Source of the DNA: VMCP01 sp964492925
GTDB taxonomy: Bacteria > Bacteroidota > Bacteroidia > NS11-12g > UBA955
Assembly: GCA_964492925.1 (NCBI GenBank)
Contig: CAZBMF010000127.1
Span: forward strand, 1 to 5,484
Direction of reading: 5' to 3'
DNA: 5,484 bases
Below, piece by piece: positions 1 to 5,484 of this stretch (positions are counted from its first letter, which is position 1; every line of letters starts with the position of its first letter). The position numbers were made by a program, and so were the translations under genes. The notes under the pieces were generated by a model. It was not told where the DNA came from. It did not search any database and was given only the letters and a program-made list of their open reading frames with translations.

Positions 1-1292
1 GTAACGGTCACGATGCTCATGCTAAAGTTGAAGCTACTGCTCACAATAATCATGAAGCTACTGCAGCTCACGATGAGCATGCTGCCAAAGCTGAAGGACA
101 TGAAAAAGCTTCTGAAGGACACGCTGAACACGCTAACGTAATGACCGAAAAATTCGGACCTCGTATGGAATATCACCCAATTGAGCATCCTTGGCACACA
201 AAAATTTGGGCCAATCTCTTAATTGCTGGTTATTTCTTCTTGATGATTTCTTTGTGCGCAATGTTTTGGATTGCTGTACAATATGCTGCCAACGCTGGTT
301 GGTCTGCTGCCATCAAAAGAATTCCTGAAGCGATGAGCACTTTTATTCCAGTAGCATTCGCTGTGTTAATGGTTGCGGTTATTGTTGCTAAAAACGATAT
401 CTACCACTGGGCTCACTACGAACACTTACACTTAAAAGCAGGAGATCCTGGTTATGATAAAGTTCTTGATGGTAAATCTGGATTTTTGAATTCTACGCTT
501 TTCTTTGCAATGCCAGTTATTTTGGTTACAATCTGGTTCCTTTTAGGTAGAAGATTGAGAAACCTTTCTGCTCAAGAAGATAACGCTACTAAAGGTGATG
601 TTACTTTCTTCAAGAAAAGTATCCGCACCAGTGCAATCTTTGCTGTAATCTTTGGTTTTACCATCAGCTTCTTGGCTTGGTTCTACATGATGAGCATTGA
701 TTCTCATTGGTATTCAACCATCTTTGGTGTGTACAACTTCATTACGCATTGGGTTACTGCAATTACCATCATGGCTTTGTTGGTTGCCTATTTGAAAAAA
801 TTGGGTTACTTACACATCGTTTCTGATGAACATATTCACGATTTGGGTAAATTTATGTTCGCCTTCACCATTTTCTGGGCATACATTTGGTTGTCTCAGT
901 ACTTGTTGATTTGGTATGCACAAATTCCTGAAGAAATGTACTACTACCAAATTCGTTTCGAAGAGTACAAAGTGAACTTCTTAACCAACTTGGTAATGAA
1001 TTTCTGTTTGCCGTTCGCATTGTTATTAATGCGTAGCGCTAAAAGAAATCGTTACGTGTTGGGTATCATCGGTACCATCATGATCTTAGGTCACTACCAT
1101 GATGTATGGTTCCAAGTAATTCCAGGTGTTTTTGGTCCTGGTATGCAAGTTGGTTTCCTTGAAGTAGGTATCTTCGCTTTCTTCGCCGGTTTGTTCTTGA
1201 TTTGGACATTGACTGCGTTGACAAAGAAAGGTCTTATTCCAGTAAATCACCCTTACATTGAAGAGTCAGCTCACCACGACGTGGGAGTTTAA
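1..1292 (+). CDS. actF: Alternative complex III subunit ActF (quinol:cytochrome c oxidoreductase), 5'-partial
   Basis: This is an inner-membrane subunit of alternative complex III, which oxidises menaquinol and passes electrons toward cytochrome c or a terminal oxidase. The first full codon is at position 3, and the frame has no stop between the window edge and the ATG at 141. That ATG is therefore internal and the true start lies upstream. Residues encoded by 3-140 form a hydrophilic linker of 46 residues with 9 His, 13 Ala and 7 Glu, typical of the segment after the first membrane helix in Bacteroidota ActF. Counting from Met141, nine hydrophobic segments are visible, near 25-49, 67-84, 118-136, 163-184, 196-218, 237-260, 280-298, 304-322 and 338-361. 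With the missing N-terminal helix this gives the ten expected for an NrfD/PsrC-like subunit. Family-like stretches are HIHDLGKFMF (231-240), WLSQYLLIWYAQIPEE (250-265) and the C-terminal NHPYIEES (369-376). ActC is the related alternative, but the His-rich linker and these stretches favour ActF. A terminator follows 16 bases after the stop. Confidence 0.9.
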   Translation, partial: NGHDAHAKVEATAHNNHEATAAHDEHAAKAEGHEKASEGHAEHANVMTEKFGPRMEYHPIEHPWHTKIWANLLIAGYFFLMISLCAMFWIAVQYAANAGWSAAIKRIPEAMSTFIPVAFAVLMVAVIVAKNDIYHWAHYEHLHLKAGDPGYDKVLDGKSGFLNSTLFFAMPVILVTIWFLLGRRLRNLSAQEDNATKGDVTFFKKSIRTSAIFAVIFGFTISFLAWFYMMSIDSHWYSTIFGVYNFITHWVTAITIMALLVAYLKKLGYLHIVSDEHIHDLGKFMFAFTIFWAYIWLSQYLLIWYAQIPEEMYYYQIRFEEYKVNFLTNLVMNFCLPFALLLMRSAKRNRYVLGIIGTIMILGHYHDVWFQVIPGVFGPGMQVGFLEVGIFAFFAGLFLIWTLTALTKKGLIPVNHPYIEESAHHDVGV

Positions 1293-1308
1293 TCTCAGAT
1301 ATACTTAT

Positions 1309-1342
1309 AAAAAGGTCGTCAATTTTGACGACCTTTTTTTTT
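1309..1342 (+). terminator. Intrinsic terminator of the act transcription unit, possibly bidirectional
   Basis: A perfect GC-containing stem pairs GGTCGTCA (1314-1321) with TGACGACC (1326-1333) around the loop ATTT. Nine T follow directly at 1334-1342. Five A at 1309-1313 precede the stem, so the other strand also reads as stem plus T-run. Its place 16 bases after the actF stop and about 75 bases before the valS promoter element indicates that actF is the last gene of its operon and that valS is transcribed separately. Confidence 0.93.
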
Positions 1343-1418
1343 GCATTTTTTGCGAAAAAAATCCCAACCATTTTTCATAACTCTGCGTTTTTCATTTTAT
1401 TCAACAATTGAAAAAATG

Positions 1419-1426
1419 TACCTTTG
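1419..1426 (+). promoter_or_regulatory. Bacteroidota-type -7 promoter element of valS (TACCTTTG)
   Basis: TACCTTTG matches the TANNTTTG -7 consensus of the primary sigma factor in Bacteroidota. It ends five bases before the valS ATG at 1432. No clear TTG -33 element lies 17-23 bases upstream; that area is T-rich (TTCATTTTAT, 1391-1400), and the only nearby TTG (1408-1410) is too close. The transcription start in this promoter class falls a few bases after the element, which here means at or next to the start codon. The element lies in a 139-base gap after a strong terminator, where a valS promoter is required. Confidence 0.7.
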
Positions 1427-1431
1427 CAATA

Positions 1432-4041
1432 ATGGAAATTTCCTCTAAATATAATCCCTCCGAGATCGAAGATAAATGGTATCAATATTGGCTTTCTCAA
1501 AAATATTTCGAAAGTAAACCAGATCATAGAACTCCCTATACTATCGTTATCCCTCCTCCAAACGTAACAGGCGTGTTGCACATGGGACACATGTTGAACA
1601 ATACCATTCAAGATGTGCTTATTCGAAGAGCGAGAATGCAAGGATTTAACGCTTGTTGGGTGCCTGGAACCGACCATGCCAGCATTGCCACAGAAGCAAA
1701 AGTGGTGAAACTTCTTGAATCTCAAGGGATCAAAAAATCAGACCTTACCCGTAATGAATTTTTAAAACATGCTTGGGATTGGAAAGAAAAATATGGTGGT
1801 ATTATTTTAGATCAATTGAAAAAATTGGGAGCTAGCTGCGATTGGAGTAGAACCAGATTCACTATGGAACCAAAATTGTCTGAAGCGGTAATTGAGGTTT
1901 TTATTGATCTTTACAACAAAGGACTTATCTATCGCGGTACCAAAATGGTAAACTGGGATCCTCAAGGTAAAACCACATTGAGCGATGAGGAAGTGATTTT
2001 CAAACAAGTTAAAGATCAATTGTATTATGTGAAATATGAAGGTGTTGATTTTGAGGGACATTTGGAAGTAGCTACTGCTAGACCTGAAACAATTGCCGGT
2101 GACGTTGCCGTTTGCGTGAATCCAAACGACGAACGTTACGCCAATCTTATAGGTAAAAAAGTTCGCGTGCCTTTAATCAACCGTGAAGTTTCCATCATTG
2201 CAGATGAATACATCGAAATCGAATTTGGTACAGGTGTATTGAAAGTAACCCCTGCCCATGATATCCACGATTATGAAATTGGTTTGAAATTTAACCTTCC
2301 GGTTTATGATACCCTAAATGATGATGGTACCATTTCTGAATTGGGACAACTTTACATCGGACAAGATCGTTTCGAAGCCCGTAAAAATTGGGTAGCAGAC
2401 CTAGATAAAAATGGACTGCTCATTAAAACTGAGGATTATACCCATAATGTTGGATTTTCGGAAAGAACTGACGCTGTAGTTGAGCCCAAAATCAGTACGC
2501 AATGGTTCTTGAATATGCAGGAATTCATGAAAAAGAATCCTGAAGTTTTATCATCGGTAATGAACGATGAAATTAAATTCTACCCTGAAAAACTTAAGAA
2601 TACTTACAAGCATTGGATTGAAAATATTCGCGATTGGAACATTTCTCGTCAGTTATGGTGGGGACATAGAATTCCAGCATGGTACCATACAAATGGAGAA
2701 TTTGTGGTGGCTAAAAATGGGGAAGAAGCCGTTGCATTGTTTAAAGCCAAAGGTCAAGATGTTCAAGTGGCTGACCTTAAACAAGATGAGGACGTATTAG
2801 ATACTTGGTTCAGTAGTTGGTTGTGGCCAATTTCTGTGTTCGACGGTTTTGATCCCTCAAATAAAGAAGAATTAGATTATTATTATCCTACAAATGATTT
2901 GGTTACTGCCCCTGAAATTATGTTCTTCTGGGTGGCAAGAATGATCATGTCTGGGTACGAGTATAAAAAGGAATTGCCGTTTAAAAACGTTTACTATACG
3001 GGCATTGTTCGCGACAAACAACGTCGTAAAATGAGCAAAAGCTTGGGTAATTCACCTGATCCATTGGACTTAATTGCCAACTACGGTGCTGATGCGGTTC
3101 GTTTGGGAATGTTGCTGTGTTCGCCTGCTGGAAATGACATTTTGTTTGATGAATCTCAAATTGAGCAGGGTAGAAACTTCTGTAATAAAATTTGGAATGC
3201 CTTCAGGTTGGTACATGGTTTTGAAGCCATCGATACTGATATGAGAGCGTATGAAAAACAAGGCATCGAATTGATGAAAAACAAAATCAGTCAAGTTATT
3301 GCAGAAAACGAGGCGCATTTTGCTGCTTTCAGATTGAGCGATGCATTGATGAACTTGTATAAATTAATTTGGGATGATTTCTGTAGTGTTTACCTTGAGG
3401 TTATCAAACCGGCATTCGGAGAGAAAATTTCTATGACGGCAAAAACTGAAACCCAAGAAATTTTCAAAACATTGATGAAGGCCATTCATCCGTACATGCC
3501 ATTTATCACCGAAGAAATTTATCAAGCGTTTTCAACTGCCAACGGTGTTTCTTGCACCATCAGCGATTATCCATCTGCGCAAGGAGTAGTAGCCGAACAG
3601 TTGGAAATTCCTATACAGTTTGTTTCAGAAATCCGTAATATTAGAAGCCAAAAGGGATTGTCCCCTAAAGAAAAACTGGAAGTATTCATGTTGAAACCTT
3701 CTAGTGAGATTTCGAAATATCAAGATTTAATTGTGAAGCTTTCAAACATTGATTTGACATTCGAAAATACGGACTCAACCAATGCTGTAGTGTTTATTTC
3801 TGGAACTTCGGAGGTGAAGGTGATTTTGAATATTGAGATCAATAAAGAAGAGGAAATCGAGAAACTTCAAAAGGAAATTGAGTATCTGCAAGGATTTATT
3901 GGTTCAGTAGATAAAAAACTTTTAAATGAAAAATTCATGGCCAATGCCCATCCAGATGTTGTTGCAAAAGAGCAACAAAAGAAAAATGATGCATTAACCA
4001 AAATTGAAAATTTGAAAGTTCAAATTCAATCTCTATCGTAA
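1432..4041 (+). CDS. valS: Valyl-tRNA synthetase (ValRS), class Ia
   Basis: This cytoplasmic enzyme charges tRNA-Val with valine using ATP and hydrolyses mischarged Thr-tRNA-Val. The 869 residues from Met1432 show the full ValRS order. The class I HIGH signature is HMGH at 50-53, after PPPNVTGVL. The CP1 editing domain carries TARPET (215-220) and GTGVLKVTPAHDIHDY (266-281). The catalytic core continues with ISRQLWWGHRIPAW (404-417) and DVLDTWFSS (454-462). The second signature is KMSKS at 533-537. A helical anticodon-binding domain follows (about 625-770), then a charged C-terminal coiled coil (about 803-869) typical of ValRS. Length is normal and nothing is broken. A TTG at 1408 could extend the frame by eight residues, but that stretch contains the promoter element, while Met1432 begins the family-like MEISSKYNPSEIEDKWY; I chose 1432. 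No Shine-Dalgarno sequence is seen. No T-box or other leader regulation is possible if transcription starts at the predicted point. Confidence 0.97.
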   Translation: MEISSKYNPSEIEDKWYQYWLSQKYFESKPDHRTPYTIVIPPPNVTGVLHMGHMLNNTIQDVLIRRARMQGFNACWVPGTDHASIATEAKVVKLLESQGIKKSDLTRNEFLKHAWDWKEKYGGIILDQLKKLGASCDWSRTRFTMEPKLSEAVIEVFIDLYNKGLIYRGTKMVNWDPQGKTTLSDEEVIFKQVKDQLYYVKYEGVDFEGHLEVATARPETIAGDVAVCVNPNDERYANLIGKKVRVPLINREVSIIADEYIEIEFGTGVLKVTPAHDIHDYEIGLKFNLPVYDTLNDDGTISELGQLYIGQDRFEARKNWVADLDKNGLLIKTEDYTHNVGFSERTDAVVEPKISTQWFLNMQEFMKKNPEVLSSVMNDEIKFYPEKLKNTYKHWIENIRDWNISRQLWWGHRIPAWYHTNGEFVVAKNGEEAVALFKAKGQDVQVADLKQDEDVLDTWFSSWLWPISVFDGFDPSNKEELDYYYPTNDLVTAPEIMFFWVARMIMSGYEYKKELPFKNVYYTGIVRDKQRRKMSKSLGNSPDPLDLIANYGADAVRLGMLLCSPAGNDILFDESQIEQGRNFCNKIWNAFRLVHGFEAIDTDMRAYEKQGIELMKNKISQVIAENEAHFAAFRLSDALMNLYKLIWDDFCSVYLEVIKPAFGEKISMTAKTETQEIFKTLMKAIHPYMPFITEEIYQAFSTANGVSCTISDYPSAQGVVAEQLEIPIQFVSEIRNIRSQKGLSPKEKLEVFMLKPSSEISKYQDLIVKLSNIDLTFENTDSTNAVVFISGTSEVKVILNIEINKEEEIEKLQKEIEYLQGFIGSVDKKLLNEKFMANAHPDVVAKEQQKKNDALTKIENLKVQIQSLS

Positions 4042-4048
4042 TTATATT

Positions 4049-4068
4049 TCATCGTAAATAGGCGATGA
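4049..4068 (+). terminator. Weak hairpin just after valS, possible terminator
   Basis: TCATCG (4049-4054) pairs with CGATGA (4063-4068) around an eight-base loop, starting eight bases after the valS stop. A run of five T follows only at 4077-4081, after a gap of eight bases, so it is a poor match to an intrinsic terminator. The stronger palindrome at 4124-4155 may do this job instead. Confidence 0.3.
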
Positions 4069-4123
4069 TTAGTCACTTTTTATAGCGTAATAGCAAATAG
4101 TCGCTAAAATCTTAGCTAACCTC

Positions 4124-4155
4124 AGTTGGGGTAGACCTGCGTGTCTGCCCCAACT
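4124..4155 (+). repeat. Palindrome copy 1, long stem after valS
   Basis: AGTTGGGGTAGAC (4124-4136) pairs with GTCTGCCCCAACT (4143-4155) along 13 positions, one of them a T-G wobble, around the loop CTGCGT. It is the longest and most stable hairpin in the gap. It lies 82 bases after the valS stop. No T-run follows (AATAATAAACGTTTT), so it is not a standard intrinsic terminator, but it could protect the 3' end of valS mRNA or assist termination. Confidence 0.85.
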
Positions 4156-4199
4156 AATAATAAACGTTTTGGCGAATCTCCGTAGGGGCCAACAACCGC

Positions 4200-4256
4200 T
4201 AACGTTGGGTCAGACGGATAACGTTGAGCCCAACCTATAGCGTTGGGGCAGACCCA
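4200..4256 (+). repeat. Three tandem 19-base repeat units
   Basis: Units begin at 4200, 4219 and 4238, exactly 19 bases apart: TAACGTTGGGTCAGACGGA, TAACGTTGAGCCCAACCTA and TAGCGTTGGGGCAGACCCA. The shared core is TA(A/G)CGTTG followed by a G/C-rich half. The third unit runs into the left arm of palindrome copy 2, so the tandem repeat looks like duplicated and decayed left arms with their flank. A more degenerate relative (CGTAGGGGCC) precedes them at 4181-4190. GTTGGG (4204-4209) can also pair with CCCAAC (4229-4234). Confidence 0.7.
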
Positions 4257-4267
4257 CGTGTCTGCCC
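4245..4267 (+). repeat. Palindrome copy 2
   Basis: GGGCAGAC (4246-4253) pairs perfectly with GTCTGCCC (4260-4267) around the loop CCACGT. With the extra G at 4245 it reads in the same direction as copy 1. The centre contains CACGTG. Only ATTT follows, so it is not a terminator for the + strand. Confidence 0.85.
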
Positions 4268-4274
4268 ATTTAAA

Positions 4275-4295
4275 TAGATTTTAAAATAAAATCTA
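4275..4295. repeat. AT-rich inverted repeat between palindrome copies 2 and 3
   Basis: TAGATTTTA (4275-4283) and TAAAATCTA (4287-4295) are perfect inverted arms of nine bases around AAA. It lies between the oppositely oriented copies 2 and 3, close to the middle of a larger inverted repeat. It has no GC core and no known function can be assigned. Confidence 0.7.
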
Positions 4296-4303
4296 AGAAT
4301 ATG

Positions 4304-4354
4304 AAAAAAGGGCAGACCAATTTATAAAAAAAAGGCAGACACATAGGTCTGCCC
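4304..4354 (-). terminator. Second, overlapping terminator sharing the same 5' arm
   Basis: On the - strand, GGGCAGACC (4354-4346) can also pair with GGTCTGCCC (4318-4310), a perfect nine-base stem, and six T follow at 4309-4304. The loop is 27 bases long and contains the right arm and T-run of the first terminator, so the two structures exclude each other. It may be a back-up terminator or just a remnant of another palindrome copy. Confidence 0.5.
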
Positions 4355-4355
4355 C
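4326..4355 (-). terminator. Intrinsic terminator of the GldJ/GldK-like gene, formed by palindrome copy 3
   Basis: On the - strand, GGCAGAC (4353-4347) pairs with GTCTGCC (4340-4334) around CTATGT. Eight T follow at once (A at 4326-4333 on the + strand). The hairpin begins about 20 bases after the stop codon at 4376-4378. It is also a full copy of the oriented palindrome (GGGGCAGACC, TATG, TGTCTGCC on the - strand), so a repeat seems to serve as the terminator. Confidence 0.85.
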
Positions 4356-4375
4356 GACTGAGAAAAAATAACGAA

Positions 4376-5484
4376 TTAAAATTCAGGACAAATTAACGGC
4401 TTGGATTTTTGTAATTGAACGCCAACCATTCTAAAACCTACATAACTTTTGGCTTCATCATATTTAATTAATGTGCGGCTACCAATGGTACAAGTTGCTT
4501 CGGGAAGATTCCAAGCACCACCTTTTACAATATATCCTTCAATCGTTTTTTGATTCTTGAGATCATTCCAACTGTTTATAATGTAACTAGGGATTTCAGG
4601 TTTTGCTTCCAAAGATTCTGTAATATTGGCTTTAACTGGTGTCATGGTTAATTCGGCAACATTTCCTTGTATGTTGTAACAACCCGCATCATTTGGAAAA
4701 TAGGAATTTACCGGTGTTTGAATCATTCCAGTAGATCCAAATAAAGCGTCTTTTTTATTGGATGGCCTAAAATTTGCAATGTAATTGCCTTTTGAATTTC
4801 GTAAGAAGTTATTGTTTACAGGGGAACCAGACGATTTTTTTGAAGGTTTTTCGGCAACCACAGAAGCTGCGCGTTCCCATTCCAATTCGGTTGGTAATCG
4901 ATATTCAACAATATCTGATTTGACTTTCGAATTCGAAATTACAGGGTGTTTTTCAGTGTACCATTTGCAATACATCTGTGCCTGTTTTACTGAAACACAG
5001 GTAACAGGATAATTGTTGTAAGATGGATGTGTAAAATAATAATCACGCATCGGTTCATTGTATAACAGTGGGGAAACTTTCGCCCATACTTCAGTTTTTG
5101 GAAAAATTGAGACACCATTATATTGAATTTTATTCCAATTTAAATGATTAATCCCCAATTCTTTCCATGTAGCAATCGGCGATTTTGAAATTTCCGTTGA
5201 ATCAACATAACCCAACCAAGATACAACCGCATTTAAGTATTCTACAGATTCAAATTTGTGTATTTTTGCAATTTCTGGTCGGTTTTCCTTCATCCAATTT
5301 TGAATACAATCTTCAACAAATGCCCTGTATTCTTGGTTTGTAACTTCATATTTGGAAATGAAAAATGAGGGACCTGTTACAGTTTTATGCTTTTCATAAA
5401 CCTGGTTGGCATTTAAATGAAGATTAAGAAATAGAGTATCGTTCAAATCAATGACATTCATATTGTTAAAATCTGTTACCTGTA
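4376..5484 (-). CDS. SUMF1/FGE-fold protein related to GldJ/GldK, 5'-partial
   Basis: The protein has a formylglycine-generating-enzyme (SUMF1) fold. Numbering from the ATG at 5461-5459, the family landmarks are FISKYEVTNQEYRAF (34-48), YPVTCVSVKQAQMYCKW (151-167), YRLPTELEWERAA (187-199), GNVAEL (266-271), VKGGAW (312-317) and SYVGFRMV (339-346). The insert before the second landmark, with YNEPMRDYYFTHPSYNNYP (134-152), and the ending SRTLIKYDEAKSYVGFR (328-344) resemble the gliding/type IX secretion lipoproteins GldJ and GldK more than ordinary FGE. By eye, one of the two FGE catalytic cysteines falls on Leu319 while the other may be Cys324, so sulfatase activation is unlikely; a structural role is inference. 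The frame stays open to the window edge (QVTDFNN precedes Met), and the usual first SUMF1 strand and any signal peptide are missing, so the start is probably outside. No gldL/M/N follows: the gene converges on valS. It is not named gldJ or gldK because it is shorter and divergent. Confidence 0.82.
   Translation of the reverse strand, partial: QVTDFNNMNVIDLNDTLFLNLHLNANQVYEKHKTVTGPSFFISKYEVTNQEYRAFVEDCIQNWMKENRPEIAKIHKFESVEYLNAVVSWLGYVDSTEISKSPIATWKELGINHLNWNKIQYNGVSIFPKTEVWAKVSPLLYNEPMRDYYFTHPSYNNYPVTCVSVKQAQMYCKWYTEKHPVISNSKVKSDIVEYRLPTELEWERAASVVAEKPSKKSSGSPVNNNFLRNSKGNYIANFRPSNKKDALFGSTGMIQTPVNSYFPNDAGCYNIQGNVAELTMTPVKANITESLEAKPEIPSYIINSWNDLKNQKTIEGYIVKGGAWNLPEATCTIGSRTLIKYDEAKSYVGFRMVGVQLQKSKPLICPEF

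Larger units (their letters stand above)
4121..4355. repeat. Cluster of related palindromes between convergent genes, REP/BIME-like
   Basis: The gap 4042-4375 holds no credible gene. It contains three full copies of one quasi-palindrome: left arm GGGGCAGACC, four variable bases, right arm TGTCTGCCCC or a shortened form of it. The centres are TGCG (copy 1, + orientation), CACG (copy 2, +) and TATG (copy 3, - orientation). Because the arms are not fully symmetric (CC before the centre, T after it), each copy can be given a direction. Further fragments are GGGCAGACC at 4310-4318, GGGTCAGAC at 4207-4215 and the degenerate CGTAGGGGCC at 4181-4190. A 19-base tandem repeat and an AT-rich inverted repeat lie between the copies. 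Dispersed intergenic palindromes in mixed orientation are typical of REP/BIME elements, which REP-associated tyrosine transposases are thought to spread; no such transposase is present here. Assignment to that class is inference. Confidence 0.75.

Noticed and set aside
141..143. ATG at 141 as the start of the first gene
   Set aside because: The frame is open upstream to the window edge and encodes the His-rich linker typical of ActF, so this Met is internal.
1345..1362. Inverted repeat ATTTTTT-GCG-AAAAAAAT as a terminator or operator
   Set aside because: It is a T-run next to an A-run with no GC stem, expected by chance in this AT-rich gap right after a terminator tail.
1408..1410. TTG at 1408 as the start of valS
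   Set aside because: The eight extra residues overlap the TACCTTTG promoter element, while Met1432 begins the conserved ValRS N-terminus.
1293..1431. T-box or other riboswitch upstream of valS
   Set aside because: The only strong structure is the act terminator, which lies upstream of the promoter element; the predicted leader is too short for a riboswitch.
1375..2061. Open frames on the - strand opposite valS (1375-1725 and 1807-2061)
   Set aside because: They lie within or across a clear valS gene, and their translations show no recognisable motif.
2567..3318. Open frames at 2567-2800 (+) and 3070-3318 (-)
   Set aside because: Both are in other frames of valS, including its conserved catalytic motifs, and have no family signature.
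4121..4355. CRISPR array
   Set aside because: The repeats are short, palindromic, irregularly spaced and in both orientations, without uniform spacers or cas genes.
4785..5012. Open frame on the + strand opposite the SUMF1-fold gene
   Set aside because: It is a shadow of the - strand gene, whose SUMF1 motifs are clear across the same bases.
5459..5461. ATG at 5461 (- strand) as the true start of the SUMF1-fold protein
   Set aside because: The frame continues to the window edge without a stop, no promoter element is seen just upstream, and the protein lacks the expected N-terminal strand and signal peptide. The start cannot be decided here.

Overview
The window looks like a chromosomal segment from a low-GC member of the Bacteroidota, probably the Flavobacteriia. 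The evidence is an alternative complex III subunit (ActF) of the Bacteroidota type, a TANNTTTG-type -7 promoter element directly in front of valS, no Shine-Dalgarno sequence at the one visible gene start, and a SUMF1-fold protein that resembles the gliding/type IX secretion proteins GldJ and GldK. Genus cannot be assigned from this sequence alone.

Layout. (1) Positions 1-1292, + strand: the 3' part of actF, a polytopic membrane subunit of quinol:cytochrome c oxidoreductase. The reading frame is open through the left edge, so the gene starts outside the window. It ends at a strong intrinsic terminator (1309-1342), so no terminal oxidase gene is joined directly to it. (2) Positions 1419-4041, + strand: a promoter element, then valS, a complete valyl-tRNA synthetase of 869 residues. 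The start codon lies so close to the promoter that the mRNA is probably leaderless or nearly so. (3) Positions 4042-4375: a 334-base non-coding gap between convergent genes. It is filled by related palindromes (three oriented copies plus fragments), a 19-base tandem repeat and an AT-rich inverted repeat, resembling a REP/BIME-type element. (4) Positions 4376-5484, - strand: most of a SUMF1/FGE-fold protein of the GldJ/GldK type, with its start beyond the right edge. It reads toward the repeat cluster, and one palindrome copy with its adjoining poly-T forms its terminator.

The three genes are functionally unrelated: respiration, translation, and a probable envelope-associated protein. They are separate transcription units. 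The least ordinary parts are the oriented palindrome cluster used as a terminator, the GldJ/GldK-like paralogue that seems to lack a full FGE cysteine pair, and the leaderless architecture of valS. I see no defence system, integrase, transposase, CRISPR array, tRNA or rRNA in the window.
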